A DNA stretch of 64,000 nt from Streptomyces sp. CA-210063 (GCF_024612015.1 NZ_CP102512.1:4898001-4962000); one strand, 5' to 3'. Shown: positions 29,537 through 38,845, counted from the stretch's first letter. A program made the numbers and translations. Notes: generated by a model from the sequence alone, not told the origin.

Positions 29537-30961
29537 TTGCGCACTCGCTCCTTCCTCCTGGCCGCAGGCCTCCTCGCCTCCGGCCTGACCCCGCTCGCCC
29601 TGGCCACACCCGCCGGCGCGGCGGTCGCCAAGTACTCCGACGACTTCAACGGCGACGGCTACCGCGACCTCGCGGTCGGCGCGAGCGGCACCGATGTCGG
29701 CAGCGCCTCGCAGGCCGGCGCGGTGGTCGTGCTCTACGGCTCGTCGTCCGGCGTCTCGGCTGCCAGGCGGAGCGTGATCACGCAGAACACCAGCGGAGTC
29801 GCCGGTTCGGCCGAGGACCGGGACTACTTCGGCAGCAGCCTCGCCTCCGCCGACTTCAACAAGGACGGCTACGCGGACCTCGCGGTCGGCGCGACGGGCG
29901 AGAGCCTCGGCGGCAAGAGCTACGTCGGTCAGGTCACCATCCTCTGGGGCGGCAAGAGCGGCCTGTCCGGCGGCACCGCCCTCCCGCAGCCGTCCACGAT
30001 CACCCCGGAGACCGGCTACTCCCAGGGCCTCGCCGCGGCCGACTTCAATGGCGACGGCTCACCCGACCTCACGGTCACCGGCCAGGCCCAGACCCGTATC
30101 TACAACGGCCCGTTCCAGAAGACCACCGGCGGCTCGGCGAGCATGAGCTTCGTCGGCACCGTCGGCTCCACGTTCGACGTCGGCGCGGGCGACATCACCG
30201 GCGACGCGGCGGCCGAGCGCGTGTACACGTACTCGACGACCTCCGACCCCGGCGGCCAGGTCCGGTACCACACGTACAACGGCACGAAGACGGCCCTCGT
30301 CGACATGCCCGCGGCCGAGGGCGACGGCCCCGTCTCCATGGGCGACATCAACGGCGACGGCTACGGCGACCTCGTCCTCACCCAGGCCGAGGACCCGGTG
30401 AGCAACAGCGGCGCCGGCCACCTCGGCGGCCAGCTGGAGATCTGGTACGGCGGCAAGGGCGGCCCCGACCTCACCCAGACCCCGACCGTCATCAACCAGG
30501 ACACCCCCGGAGTCCCCGGCACGGGAGAGCAGGACGACCGCTTCGGCGGCTCGCTCTCCATCGGCGACATCAACGGCGACGGTTACGCCGACATCGCGGT
30601 CGGCACCGCCGGCGAGGACTGGGGCACCAAGTGGAGCGCCGGCACGGTCACCGTCCTGTACGGCTCGGCCTCCGGCCTGACCACCAAGGGCGCCAAGGAG
30701 TACAGCCAGGACACCCCGTACGTCCCCGGCACCGCCGAGAGCCAGGACGGCTTCGGTGGCGCCGTCCGCCTGATCGACCTCAACAAGAACGGCAAGGCCG
30801 AACTGGTCGTCGCCGCCCCCGGCGAGGACACCAAGGGCGCGCTCGTCATCCTGAACGGCACGAGCACCGGCCTGACCACGACAGGCGCGAAGACCATCAC
30901 AGCGGCGAACGCCGGTCTCAAGGAGACGTCGTACAGCTTCGGCGCGCCGATCGCCCAGTAG
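29537..30961 (+). CDS. Secreted FG-GAP repeat protein, second paralogue
   Basis: TTG at 29537 is preferred because GGAG lies 8 bases upstream and the product then begins with a clear signal peptide (RTRSFLLAAGLLASGLTPLA). The 474-aa mature protein has about seven FG-GAP repeats with DFNGDGYRD, DFNKDGYAD, DINGDGYGD and DLNKNGKAE loops. It is closely related to its neighbours and probably forms an extracellular calcium-dependent propeller. The next FG-GAP gene starts 45 bases downstream without its own promoter motif, so the two are likely cotranscribed. Confidence 0.86.
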   Translation: MRTRSFLLAAGLLASGLTPLALATPAGAAVAKYSDDFNGDGYRDLAVGASGTDVGSASQAGAVVVLYGSSSGVSAARRSVITQNTSGVAGSAEDRDYFGSSLASADFNKDGYADLAVGATGESLGGKSYVGQVTILWGGKSGLSGGTALPQPSTITPETGYSQGLAAADFNGDGSPDLTVTGQAQTRIYNGPFQKTTGGSASMSFVGTVGSTFDVGAGDITGDAAAERVYTYSTTSDPGGQVRYHTYNGTKTALVDMPAAEGDGPVSMGDINGDGYGDLVLTQAEDPVSNSGAGHLGGQLEIWYGGKGGPDLTQTPTVINQDTPGVPGTGEQDDRFGGSLSIGDINGDGYADIAVGTAGEDWGTKWSAGTVTVLYGSASGLTTKGAKEYSQDTPYVPGTAESQDGFGGAVRLIDLNKNGKAELVVAAPGEDTKGALVILNGTSTGLTTTGAKTITAANAGLKETSYSFGAPIAQ

Positions 30962-31006
30962 CCGACCCCTCCACTCGACCCCGCACCCCTCCTTCCAAGG
31001 ACGCTC

Positions 31007-32389
31007 ATGCGCATCCGTACGACCACGGTCGCCGCGACACTGGTCGCGGCGACACTGACCCCCCTCTCCCTCTTCATCGGCCCCGCGTCCGCCGCCCCCG
31101 CCAAGCACGCCGACGACTTCAACGGCGACGGCCACCGCGACTTCGCGGTCTTCTCCTACGGCACCGAGAGCGACGCCAGTAAGGGCGGCGGCGTCCTCGT
31201 CACCTTCGGCACGGCGGACGGCCCCGGTACGAAGAGCCAGTTCATCGACCAGGCGAGCGCCGGCGTTCCCGGGGACGACGAGACGGACGACTTCTTCGGA
31301 GAGTTCCGCACGGCCGCCGACTTCAACAAGGACGGCTACGGCGACCTCGCGGTGTCCGCCAACGGCGAGGACGTCGGCGGCGCCAAGAACAACGGCACCG
31401 TCACCGTCCTCTGGGGCGGAAAGAAGGGCCTGTCCGGCGGCACCACCGTCCCGAACAAGGGCCCGAAGGGCGCCTCCGGCGAGGCCCTCGACCTCGCCAC
31501 CGGCGACTTCAACGGCGACAGCCATCCGGACCTGGCCCTCGTCCGCGACGGCAAGACGTACGTCTACCGCGGCTCGATCAACAAGTCGGGTGTGAAGGGC
31601 TCGGTGACGGTCCTGGACAAATCGACGCCCTTCTCCTCCACCGCCCTCATCTCCGGCAAGGTGAACAAGGACGGCAAGACCGACCTCGTCATCATCGGCG
31701 ACGTGGTCCACCCGGAGTACATCGCCTCCGACGCCTGGTTCATCTCGGGCGGCAAGGCCAAGCTGTACCCCGGCAAAACCCTCCGCCTGGAGCGCGTCAA
31801 CGGCAACGGCGGCCAGTCCGACCGCGGCGGCGACGGCGTCATCAACGACTTCGACAAGGACGGCTACGGCGACATCGCCATCGGCACGCCGATCCACGAC
31901 AAGGTCAAGGGCCGGGTGACGGTCTGGTACGGGTCCGCCTCCGGCCCGTCGAGGTCGGCCCGCTTCACCCAGGCGACGTCCGGGGTGGAGGGCACCCCCG
32001 AGTCGTACGACGCCTTCGGCGACGCGATCACCTCCGGCGACGTGAACGGCGACGGCTACCGCGACCTCGCGATCGCCGCGCCGGGCGAGGGCCTGTCCGG
32101 CAAGCCCGAAGCGGGCGGCGTCCACGTCCTGTACGGCAGCAAGTGGGGCCTCACAGCGAAGGGTTCGCAGTTCTTCGCCCGCAACACGGCAGGCGTACCT
32201 GGCGACTTGTCCGCAGGCGAGTACTTCGGCCACACGATCCGCCTCCGCGACACGAACCGGGACGGCAAGGCCGACCTGTACGCGATCGGCGAGACGGGCT
32301 CCGTCCTGCTCCGGGGTTCGTCGAAGGGCGTGACGACGGCCGGCGCGACGACCGTGGAGAGCGACCTCGTCAGGGGAATGCTTCATTGA
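31007..32389 (+). CDS. Secreted FG-GAP repeat protein, third paralogue, 3' end altered by an IS
   Basis: ATG at 31007 with AAGGA upstream. The 460-aa product has a signal peptide ending near ASAAP and about seven FG-GAP repeats (DFNGDGHRD, DFNKDGYGD, DVNGDGYRD, DTNRDGKAD). Where the paralogues continue for about 10-15 more residues after the last repeat, this one ends abruptly in DLVRGMLH. The stop codon lies at the edge of the TnpB-type insertion sequence. The C-terminus was therefore probably replaced by the insertion, although nearly all repeats remain and function may be retained. Confidence 0.82.
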   Translation: MRIRTTTVAATLVAATLTPLSLFIGPASAAPAKHADDFNGDGHRDFAVFSYGTESDASKGGGVLVTFGTADGPGTKSQFIDQASAGVPGDDETDDFFGEFRTAADFNKDGYGDLAVSANGEDVGGAKNNGTVTVLWGGKKGLSGGTTVPNKGPKGASGEALDLATGDFNGDSHPDLALVRDGKTYVYRGSINKSGVKGSVTVLDKSTPFSSTALISGKVNKDGKTDLVIIGDVVHPEYIASDAWFISGGKAKLYPGKTLRLERVNGNGGQSDRGGDGVINDFDKDGYGDIAIGTPIHDKVKGRVTVWYGSASGPSRSARFTQATSGVEGTPESYDAFGDAITSGDVNGDGYRDLAIAAPGEGLSGKPEAGGVHVLYGSKWGLTAKGSQFFARNTAGVPGDLSAGEYFGHTIRLRDTNRDGKADLYAIGETGSVLLRGSSKGVTTAGATTVESDLVRGMLH

Positions 32390-32393
32390 GTCC

Positions 32394-32416
32394 TCCCCTC
32401 CCTGAAGGGGAGGGGA
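32394..32416. repeat. Right-end hairpin of the IS element
   Basis: TCCCCTCCC and GGGAGGGGA form a 9-bp stem with loop TGAAG directly after the FG-GAP stop and 8 bases beyond the tnpB stop. It resembles the subterminal hairpins of IS200/IS605-family ends and may also form the 3' end of the associated guide RNA. Confidence 0.6.
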
Positions 32417-32424
32417 TTCCTGGC

Positions 32425-33644
32425 TCAGGCTCCCTCCTGGAGCAGCGCTCCAGGAGGTCTTCCGCCATCAGCACCAGCCGGGTTGAGACCAGCCCGGACG
32501 AGCATGACGCGTGCGGAGTTCTTGTCCCGTGGGGACACGTTTCCGCACGCGGTGCAGGTGTAGGTACGCTCACCCAGCGGCGGGCGATGCCTGGCTCTCG
32601 CATCGCAGTGCGCGCAGTCCATCGTGGTGTGCGCGGGGTGTACGAGGCGGATGTCCCGCCCGTGCTTGCGGCCCATCTCGATCAGTGCCTTCTTGGTGGC
32701 GCCGATGGCGGCGTCAGCGGCCTTGCGGGCCATCGTGGTCTTGGCGAGGAACTTCGGGCGGAAGTCCTCGACAGCGATGGCGTCGTGGTCGCGAACCACC
32801 TTCTTGGCCCACTTGCGGCCGGTGTCCTCACGCTGCCTCGCGACCTTCTTGTGCGCCTTCGCCCGCAGTTTCTTCGCCTCGCGGTAGCCCTTCGAGGCGG
32901 GCTTGCCCTTCTTCGGCTTGCGGCGGGCCATCATCCGGTCGTACCGGGTCAGCTTCTCCTTCGCCTTCTTGCCGTGCTCGGCGTGCGGCAGGTCGTGAGC
33001 GTTGGACGTGGTGGTCGCGGTCTCCTTCACGCCCCAGTCGACGCCGAGTGCGCGGCCGGTCTCCGGCAGGGGCTGGACCTGGGCGGGGACGACGAACGAG
33101 GCATACCAGTGCCCGAGGCTGTCCTGGTACACGCGCACCGAGGACGGCTCAGCCGGCAACTCCCGCGACCACACCACCGCCACGACGATGCCGCCCGCCA
33201 GATGCAGTCGGCCGTCCTTCAACCGGAATCCGCACTTGGTGTAGTTGAGGGTGGCAGTGCCTCGCGTTTGGTCTTCCACTTCGGCATCCCGGCCCGCTGC
33301 CGCATCGGCAGGCGTTCCCGGATGTCCTTGTGCGCCTTGGCCCGGGATGTGCCGAAGTCGCGGATGACCTGCTGCTGGACAACCGACGAGCCCTCACGCA
33401 GCCACGGCGTACGGGCGCGGGCTTCGGTCAGCATCCTGTCGAGCTGGGCCGGGCCGCACGTGGCCTTCTGGCCGGTGGCCCTGTTGTGCAGGTGTACGGC
33501 CTTGGACTTGGCGACGCATTCGTTCCACAGCCAGCGGCACCGGTCCCACTCCGCCGCCGGCGCGGTGCGGGCAGCGGATGACACGCGCAGCCGGTAGGTG
33601 TAGCGGGCATGCCCTGCCTCCGTAGCCGCCCTCACCTGCGCCAT
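32425..33644 (-). pseudogene. tnpB: TnpB (IS200/IS605 OrfB), interrupted by one frameshift
   Basis: The N-terminal part starts at ATG 33644 after GGGGGGCGAG and reads to about 33260 (YTYRLRVSSAAR, WNECVAKSKAVHLHN, GMPKWKTKREA). The expected continuation TLNYTKCGFRLKDGR is in another frame, beginning at about 33255, so one base has been lost near 33250-33260. The downstream frame holds the RuvC-like nuclease: LGVDWGVKET Asp, IAVEDF Glu, a zinc ribbon (CAHCDARARH, CTACGNVSP) and RDKNSARV Asp. TnpB proteins are RNA-guided nucleases that maintain their element; this copy is probably inactive unless the frameshift is bypassed. Confidence 0.85.
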
Positions 33645-33781
33645 CTCGCCCCCCTCACGGTCCCCGGCCGGGACACTGGGCCGTCCCGAACCCTCCGAAG
33701 GACCATACGTACGACAGCCGCACAAACGCACCCCGATCCCACAGCCACCACCCCGACCAGCGAACCGATGGCTCGGCGGCC

Positions 33782-33991
33782 ATGAGGATCAGACAGTCCG
33801 GCCCCGCCTTCCGCCTCGGCGCCTGGGACACGGACCCGACGCCCCCGACGATCACCTCCCCCACGGACACCTCCGTGTCCGGCCGGGGCCTGCACCTGAT
33901 CAACGCGTACGCGGACGACTGGGGCTGGTTCAGGGTGAACGGCACGAACGGGAAGTACGTCTGGTGCGAACCGGGCACCAAGCCGGACTGA
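33782..33991 (+). pseudogene. C-terminal fragment of an anti-sigma-type ATP-binding protein
   Basis: The 69-residue frame contains FRLGAWDTDPTPP and GRGLHLINAYADDWGWF, matching the G1 and GRGL(x)LV..LAD.WG blocks of HATPase_c_2 proteins, with the usual end (KYVWCEPGTKPD). The N-terminal dimer and N-box region is absent. The fragment lies next to the IS element, so it is probably a truncated remnant. Confidence 0.65.
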
Positions 33992-34054
33992 GGCCCCAGG
34001 CGCACACTGGAAAGAGCAAGGCCGTACGCCATGAGCCGAACATGGAGGTGGGCC

Positions 34055-34486
34055 ATGAGCACCCTCGAAAAACACGTCGACGTCGGAGTCCCGATCGGCA
34101 AGGCCTGGGACAGCCTGCACCACGTGGAGAACTACTCACGCTTTGTGGACGGAGTACGCGACGCCCGTGCGGACGCGAAGGGCCGGGCGCATCTGTCCAT
34201 CGAGGCCGGCGACCACACCCGCGAACTCGATGCCGACTACCACGACCACGCGGAGAATCGCGTGCTGGAGTGGCACACCAGAGGCGCCCCCGAGCTGACG
34301 GGCTCCTTCTCCCTGCTCCCGATCGACAAGAACCACACCCGCGTCCAGGCACGGCTCGAGTACGACCCGGACGCCGTCAGGGACACCTTCGGCGGCCCGA
34401 GAGGATTCGCTCAGGCGAACGCTGTCGAACGCGTGGTCGGCAACGATCTGGAGCACTTCAAGAAATACGTGGAACAAGGACGGTGA
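34055..34486 (+). CDS. SRPBCC (polyketide cyclase/dehydrase-like) family protein
   Basis: ATG at 34055 with GGAGGT 6 bases upstream; an upstream in-frame ATG at 34031 is less likely. The 143-aa product has the START/SRPBCC layout: HVDVGVPIGKAWDSLHHVENYSRFVDGV at the N-terminus, a run of beta strands (ENRVLEWHTRG, FSLLPIDKNHTRVQARLEYD) and a long C-terminal helix (VERVVGNDLEHFKKYVEQG). It should form a hydrophobic ligand-binding pocket. The ligand is unknown. It stands alone between degenerate gene fragments. Confidence 0.8.
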   Translation: MSTLEKHVDVGVPIGKAWDSLHHVENYSRFVDGVRDARADAKGRAHLSIEAGDHTRELDADYHDHAENRVLEWHTRGAPELTGSFSLLPIDKNHTRVQARLEYDPDAVRDTFGGPRGFAQANAVERVVGNDLEHFKKYVEQGR

Positions 34487-34607
34487 GTGACAGCCCCACC
34501 TGATCCCGTTGCCCCTGACCGATCTCGAATCCGTCAACTTCCCGGCCGACACGGGCATATACACGCTTGGCTGGTACCAGCGGTGCAGGAGCGAGCAGGG
34601 GGCGGGG

Positions 34608-35280
34608 ATGACGGGGGTACGACGCGGACTGCGGATCCTGGGCGGCGCGGGGCTGTTGGTCGCGGGCGGCGTGGCGACGAACCAGGTCCTGAATGACGGC
34701 GATCTCAGCTGGAGCTGGCTGTACGCCTCGCTCTGCGTAGCGGTCCTGAGCTTCCTGTGCTCGGAGCTGGGGACCACCCCTCCCCCTGCGGAGGGCGAGA
34801 CCGCAGCTCGCGGCGGCCGACAGGTGTACCTCCGCCAACTCCGCGCAAGCGTCCGGGACATGGAAACGGTCGGCATCGCCACCCAGAGCGAGTTCGTGTT
34901 CCGGATGCGCCAGATGTACGTGGCCGTCAGCGTCGTACCGCAGCCGCCGCACACCGTGTCCAGGGAGCCGTACCTGGGCGCGGTGTCCGGCGGGGAGCGC
35001 CGAAGCCTCGCGTCGGTGCCGCGGGACGCCGGACAGGAGGACGCGTCCCACGTCCTGGCGGTGATCGTCGAGCAGAGTTGTACGCCGAGATGTGCGACGT
35101 CCTGCTGCACCGCCGCTCCGAGGTCCGTGGCCTGCGCGACGCCACCGGCCTGACCGGCCCGCACAAACAACACGTCGCCCAGCACCTGGCGCTCGCCATG
35201 ATGAAGGCCAAGGTCCGGGACTGGCCGGTACGCGAAGCCGCCAGAGCCATCCGCAGAGCGCTGCGGCAGATGCAGCAGCA
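34608..35280 (+). pseudogene. Remnant of a membrane-anchored NACHT NTPase gene
   Basis: The first frame begins at ATG 34608 with two membrane segments and continues RQVYLRQLRASVRDMETVGI and SEFVFRMRQMYVAV. These resemble the N-terminus of Streptomyces NACHT proteins, up to HVLAVI where a Walker A motif should follow. Instead, near 35068, the sequence jumps to another frame reading EMCDVLLHRRSEVRGLRDATG and WPVREAARAIRRAL, which looks like an internal part of the same family. The NTPase core is therefore deleted. Family identification is from remembered sequence patterns and should be confirmed by search. Confidence 0.5.
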
Positions 35281-35410
35281 CCAACCGGGCGTGCACGAGG
35301 TCGAAGTCGTCCCCGGGGAGCACATCGCGGGTGATGTCATGCGCCAACAGGCGCACATTCGCAGGCAGTTGCCTTTCCACAGCCCACCGGGGATCGATGT
35401 CCGTGAACAC
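35258..35410 (-). pseudogene. Fragment of a SAM-dependent methyltransferase
   Basis: The minus-strand frame reads TDIDPRWAVERQLPANVRLL, then HDI, then FDLVHARLVLLHLPQR. These match motif II and the post-II region of class I methyltransferases (typically atDiDP.. and FDLVHARLVL.HLP). The N-terminal SAM-binding GxGxG and the C-terminal half are missing, so this is a short remnant adjoining the NACHT remnant. Confidence 0.5.
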
Positions 35411-35551
35411 GGAACACTCACCGGGAAACGCTCACAACGCACACGCACTCATTCACAGAGCGTAATGACTCGCTCGCGACAGCGAGGAGATGCGACCCGC
35501 GCGCACATGAGCGCGCTCGCGAAGACGGCCGCCCGCGAACATAATTCCTAT

Positions 35552-36001
35552 ATGGGCATCAACCAGCCCTCAACCACCACGAACAGCGGAAAGCCGGCGA
35601 TCCCCATGGCCGAACACCCGAACGCAGCGCTCGTCCGCAAGGGCTACGAGGCCTTCACACGCGGCGACATGGACAGCCTCCGCGGCATGATGGCCTCGGA
35701 CTGCACCCACCACGTCCCCGGCAGCCACCTCCTGTCGGGCGACTACAAGGGCCAGAACTCGATCATCGACCTGTACCAGCGGCTCTTCCAGGAGACCGAC
35801 GGGACGTTCAACGTCCAGCTGAGCCATGTCTGCGTGGACGGCCGGGGCCACGCGGTCTCCGTGCACCGCTACACGGCCGAGCGCAACGGCAAGCGCCTCG
35901 AACAGAACGGCTGTCTCGTCTTCCGGATCGTCGGAGACAAGTTCACGGACATCGACGAATGCCAGGAGGACATGGACAAGGAGAGCGAGTTCTGGTCGTA
36001 G
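35552..36001 (+). CDS. SnoaL-like / NTF2-fold protein
   Basis: ATG at 35552; a CATAAT box 7 bases upstream and the lack of a ribosome-binding site suggest leaderless transcription. The 149-aa product has a flexible 20-residue N-terminus, then the NTF2-fold pattern: NAALVRKGYEAFTRGDMDSL, then MMASDCTHHVPG, GQNSIIDLYQRLFQET, VCVDGRGHAVSVHRYTAERN, and FRIVGDKFTDIDECQEDMD. SnoaL-like proteins are isomerases, hydrolases or ligand carriers; the role here is unknown. It precedes the fourth FG-GAP gene by about 140 bases. Confidence 0.82.
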   Translation: MGINQPSTTTNSGKPAIPMAEHPNAALVRKGYEAFTRGDMDSLRGMMASDCTHHVPGSHLLSGDYKGQNSIIDLYQRLFQETDGTFNVQLSHVCVDGRGHAVSVHRYTAERNGKRLEQNGCLVFRIVGDKFTDIDECQEDMDKESEFWS

Positions 36002-36063
36002 CCCCCAGCATCCCCCAGCACCCTCCGGGACAACGACGGAACCCTCCCGCCCACCCACGCGCA

Positions 36064-36089
36064 CAACCCCGTACGGCCTCCAGGTGTCA
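36064..36089 (+). promoter_or_regulatory. Weak CAACC-N16-TGTCA promoter-like motif
   Basis: CAACC (36064-36068) and TGTCA (36085-36089) are 16 bases apart upstream of the fourth FG-GAP gene. The spacing matches the other copies, but the CCCGT flank is absent. Confidence 0.3.
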
Positions 36090-36142
36090 CACAGGTGAAC
36101 CAGCCATGACCCCGACATCCGGCCACCCACCTGGAGCCCCCC

Positions 36143-37606
36143 GTGCGCAGACGGACGTACGCCCTGGCCGCCGCCACCGCCACCACGGCGGCCGTGGCCC
36201 TCACCCTCGGCACCCACCCGGCAGCCGCCCAGCCCACCCCCGTGACCAGCGACTTCAACGGCGACGGTTACGCGGACCTGGCCGTCGGCGTCCCCGACGC
36301 GACCGTGAACGGCAAGGCGAAGGCCGGCTATGTGAACGTCGTCTGGGGCGGCGCGAAGGGCCTGGGCAGACACGGAGGCATCCGGGTCGGCCAGGCCACC
36401 GCCGAGGTCCCCGGCACCCCGGAGGCGGGCGACCGCTTCGGCGCGGCCGTGGCGCTGGAGGACCTGAGCGGCGACGGCGTGGCGGAGCTGGTCGTCGGCG
36501 CGCCCGGCGAGGACGTCACCGGCCGTGGCGTGGACGCGGGCTCGGTCACCGTCGTCGGCGGCGCGAAGAGCGGCACCGGCCCGGGGTCCACCGTCCTCAC
36601 CGGCCCGTCGGCGAAGTCGGCGTACGGCTGGTCGGTCGCGGCGGCGGACCTGACCGGCGACGGCGGCCGGGACATCGTGGTCGGCGGCCGGGACAAGGTC
36701 GTTCTGCGCGCCGTCGTCGACGGCGGTGAGGACGTCGTCGTCACGACCGTCCTGGCCACCCCCATGGGCGGCCGCGCCCCGCTCCTCGCCACCGGCGACT
36801 TCACCGCCGACGGCACGGACGACCTGGCCCTCGCCTTCCACACCATCAACGCCCCCTACACCCAGTCCCACGTACGGCTGTGGGCGTGGGACCCCGCCGA
36901 GCAGCGCATGGCCAACACGTGGAACTCGAGCAACGGCGCCGCCTCCGCGCTCGCCGTCGGCGACTTCGACGGCGACGGCCTGGACGACCTGGCCCTCGGC
37001 GAGTGCCGCGAGATCGCCGACGAGAACATCGACGACCCGTGCGGCCCGGAGTCGTACGCCAAGGGCGGCGGCATCCACATCGAGTACGGGGACGCGAACT
37101 CCTTCGGCTATCGCTCCCAGACCCTCAACCAGGACACGGTCGGCGTGTACGGCGTCGCCGAGGACGGCGACCGCTTCGGCGCGTCCCTCGCCGTACTGGA
37201 CTTCAACGGCGACGGCCGCGACGACCTGGTCGCGGGCGCCCCCGGCGAGGCCATCGGCAGCCGGAGGGCGGCCGGCGCGGCCACGCTCCTGCTGGGCCAC
37301 GCCGGCGGCATCGTCGACCGGTACGGCGAGGCGTCGTCCGTCCAGTACCACCAGGACCGGCCCCGCGTCCCCGGCGCCGCCGAGACCTCCGACGGCTTCG
37401 GCACGGCCGTCGCCACCGGCGACTACGACAAGGACGGCATCCCGGACACGGCCGTCGGCACCCCGGGCGAGAACACGAACTCCGGCGGCGTCTGGGTCTT
37501 CCCGAAGACCTCGGTGACGGGCTCCTACGCCCTCACCCCGAAGAACCTGGGCCTCCCGTCCCCCACGACGGCACTGTCGTACGGCAGATACCTGAGCAGC
37601 CACTGA
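36143..37606 (+). CDS. Secreted FG-GAP repeat protein, fourth paralogue
   Basis: GTG at 36143 with GGAG 9 bases upstream. The 487-aa product has a signal peptide (RRRTYALAAATATTAAVALT, cleavage near AAA-QP). About seven FG-GAP repeats follow with DFNGDGYAD, DLSGDGVAE, DFDGDGLDD and DYDKDGIPD loops. A Cys pair (ECREIADENIDDPCGP) sits in the fifth repeat and may form a disulfide. It is more diverged than the three upstream copies and is separated from them by the IS and remnant genes. Confidence 0.86.
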   Translation: MRRRTYALAAATATTAAVALTLGTHPAAAQPTPVTSDFNGDGYADLAVGVPDATVNGKAKAGYVNVVWGGAKGLGRHGGIRVGQATAEVPGTPEAGDRFGAAVALEDLSGDGVAELVVGAPGEDVTGRGVDAGSVTVVGGAKSGTGPGSTVLTGPSAKSAYGWSVAAADLTGDGGRDIVVGGRDKVVLRAVVDGGEDVVVTTVLATPMGGRAPLLATGDFTADGTDDLALAFHTINAPYTQSHVRLWAWDPAEQRMANTWNSSNGAASALAVGDFDGDGLDDLALGECREIADENIDDPCGPESYAKGGGIHIEYGDANSFGYRSQTLNQDTVGVYGVAEDGDRFGASLAVLDFNGDGRDDLVAGAPGEAIGSRRAAGAATLLLGHAGGIVDRYGEASSVQYHQDRPRVPGAAETSDGFGTAVATGDYDKDGIPDTAVGTPGENTNSGGVWVFPKTSVTGSYALTPKNLGLPSPTTALSYGRYLSSH

Positions 37607-37621
37607 GACGGACGGCCGGGG

Positions 37622-37722
37622 CGGGAACCAGGGCTGGTCCCAGGGCCGTCCCCTGCCCGGCGCCGGGAACCAGGGCTGGTCGGTCTCGGTCCCAGGGCCG
37701 CCCCCTTCCCGGCCCTGGGACC
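37622..37722. terminator. Terminator region with repeated GGGAACCAGGGCTGGTC units
   Basis: A GGGAACCAGGGCTGGTC unit occurs at about 37623-37639 and 37664-37681. Copies of GGTCCCAGGGCCG follow, the second of which (37688-37700) pairs perfectly with CGGCCCTGGGACC (37710-37722) to form a 13-bp stem and 9-base loop. It probably terminates the FG-GAP transcript. Confidence 0.65.
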
Positions 37723-37894
37723 AGCCCTTACGCACCCTGAGCACGTCCCTGAACGCACCCCTGAGCGCATCCCCGACCGAACCCCTCACACATCCCTGAC
37801 GATCCCTTAGGGGATGTCACAGCTCGGCCGCAAAGCCGGGCCGGTTGGCCCCGGCCCGGCACGCGGCTGCCCGGGACCAGGTACGTTCGATGAC

Positions 37895-38845
37895 GTGGCT
37901 GGATTCAGGATCGGACGCGGCCGGGACAACCGCGCTCCTCAAGCGCGACCGCAAAACCCTCCGTACGGACAGCAGGCCCCGCAGGCAGGCGGCCCGTCGT
38001 ACGGCTACCCCCAGACGCCCCCGCAACCGCCGTACGGCGGCGGCCGGGGCGGCGGCCAGGGCTGGCCCCAGACGCACGGCGGCGGTCACCCCGGTAATTA
38101 CGGGACCCACGGCAACCACGGGGCCCACGGGAACCATGGCGAGCCGGAGTACTTCGGCGACGACGGCTCGCACCCGCACGGCGGCGGCGCGGACCCGTAC
38201 GCGGCCAACAACCCGGGGCACACCCAGATGTTCGCCGTCGGCGAGGACCCGTACCACCAGAGCGAGCCCTACCGCGCGGGCCAGGCCCCGGCGGCCCCGC
38301 TCGGTCCGCGGCTGCCCTGGAAGGCCCTCCTCAAAGGCATCGTCACCAGCCCGAACCAGACGTTCCTGGTGATGCGCGACTACGCGGTGTGGGGCCCCGC
38401 CCTCATCGTGACGTTCCTGTACGGCCTGCTGGCCGTCTTCGGCTTCGACACGGCCCGCGAAGACGTGATCAACGCGACGCTGTCGAACGCCGTACCGATC
38501 GTGCTCGTCACCGCCGTGACGATGGTGGTGAGCACCCTGATCCTGGGTGTGGTCACCCACACCCTGGCCCGCCAGCTCGGCGGCGACGGCGCCTGGCAGC
38601 CCACGGCCGGCCTCTCCATGCTGATCATGGCCCTGACGGACGCGCCCCGCCTGGTCGTCGCGATGTTCGCGGGCGGCGACGCCTCCTTCGTCCAGATCCT
38701 CGGCTGGATCACCTGGATCGCCGCCGGAGCCCTGCTGACCCTGATGGTCTCCAAGTCCCACGACCTCCCGTGGCCGAAGGCCCTGGGCGCCTCCGCGATC
38801 CAGCTGGTGGCGATCCTGTCGCTGATCAAGCTGGGTACGTTCTAG
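37895..38845 (+). CDS. Yip1-family membrane protein
   Basis: GTG at 37895 lies 7 bases after TACGTT with no ribosome-binding site, so the message is probably leaderless; an upstream in-frame start would add 27 poorly conserved residues. The 316-aa product has a 140-residue disordered Gly/Pro/Tyr/His-rich N-terminus with GTHGNHGAHGNHG repeats. A five-helix membrane domain of the Yip1/DUF1282 type follows (from PWKALLKGIVTSPNQTFLVM to the C-terminus). The function in bacteria is not defined. A strong terminator follows. Confidence 0.78.
   Translation: MAGFRIGRGRDNRAPQARPQNPPYGQQAPQAGGPSYGYPQTPPQPPYGGGRGGGQGWPQTHGGGHPGNYGTHGNHGAHGNHGEPEYFGDDGSHPHGGGADPYAANNPGHTQMFAVGEDPYHQSEPYRAGQAPAAPLGPRLPWKALLKGIVTSPNQTFLVMRDYAVWGPALIVTFLYGLLAVFGFDTAREDVINATLSNAVPIVLVTAVTMVVSTLILGVVTHTLARQLGGDGAWQPTAGLSMLIMALTDAPRLVVAMFAGGDASFVQILGWITWIAAGALLTLMVSKSHDLPWPKALGASAIQLVAILSLIKLGTF

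Larger units (their letters stand above)
32390..33750 (-). mobile_element. IS1341/IS605-type insertion sequence (TnpB only)
   Basis: The element contains a single frameshifted tnpB on the minus strand and no TnpA. Its right end, just after the tnpB stop, carries a strong hairpin. The left end is not precisely visible and is placed near 33700-33750. The insertion abuts the truncated end of the third FG-GAP gene, and a fragment of an ATPase gene follows on the other side, so deletion accompanied or followed insertion. Confidence 0.6.

Noticed and set aside
27651..37789. Long minus-strand frames opposite the FG-GAP genes
   Set aside because: They mirror the calcium-loop repeats of the plus-strand genes and have no independent start signals or recognisable motifs.
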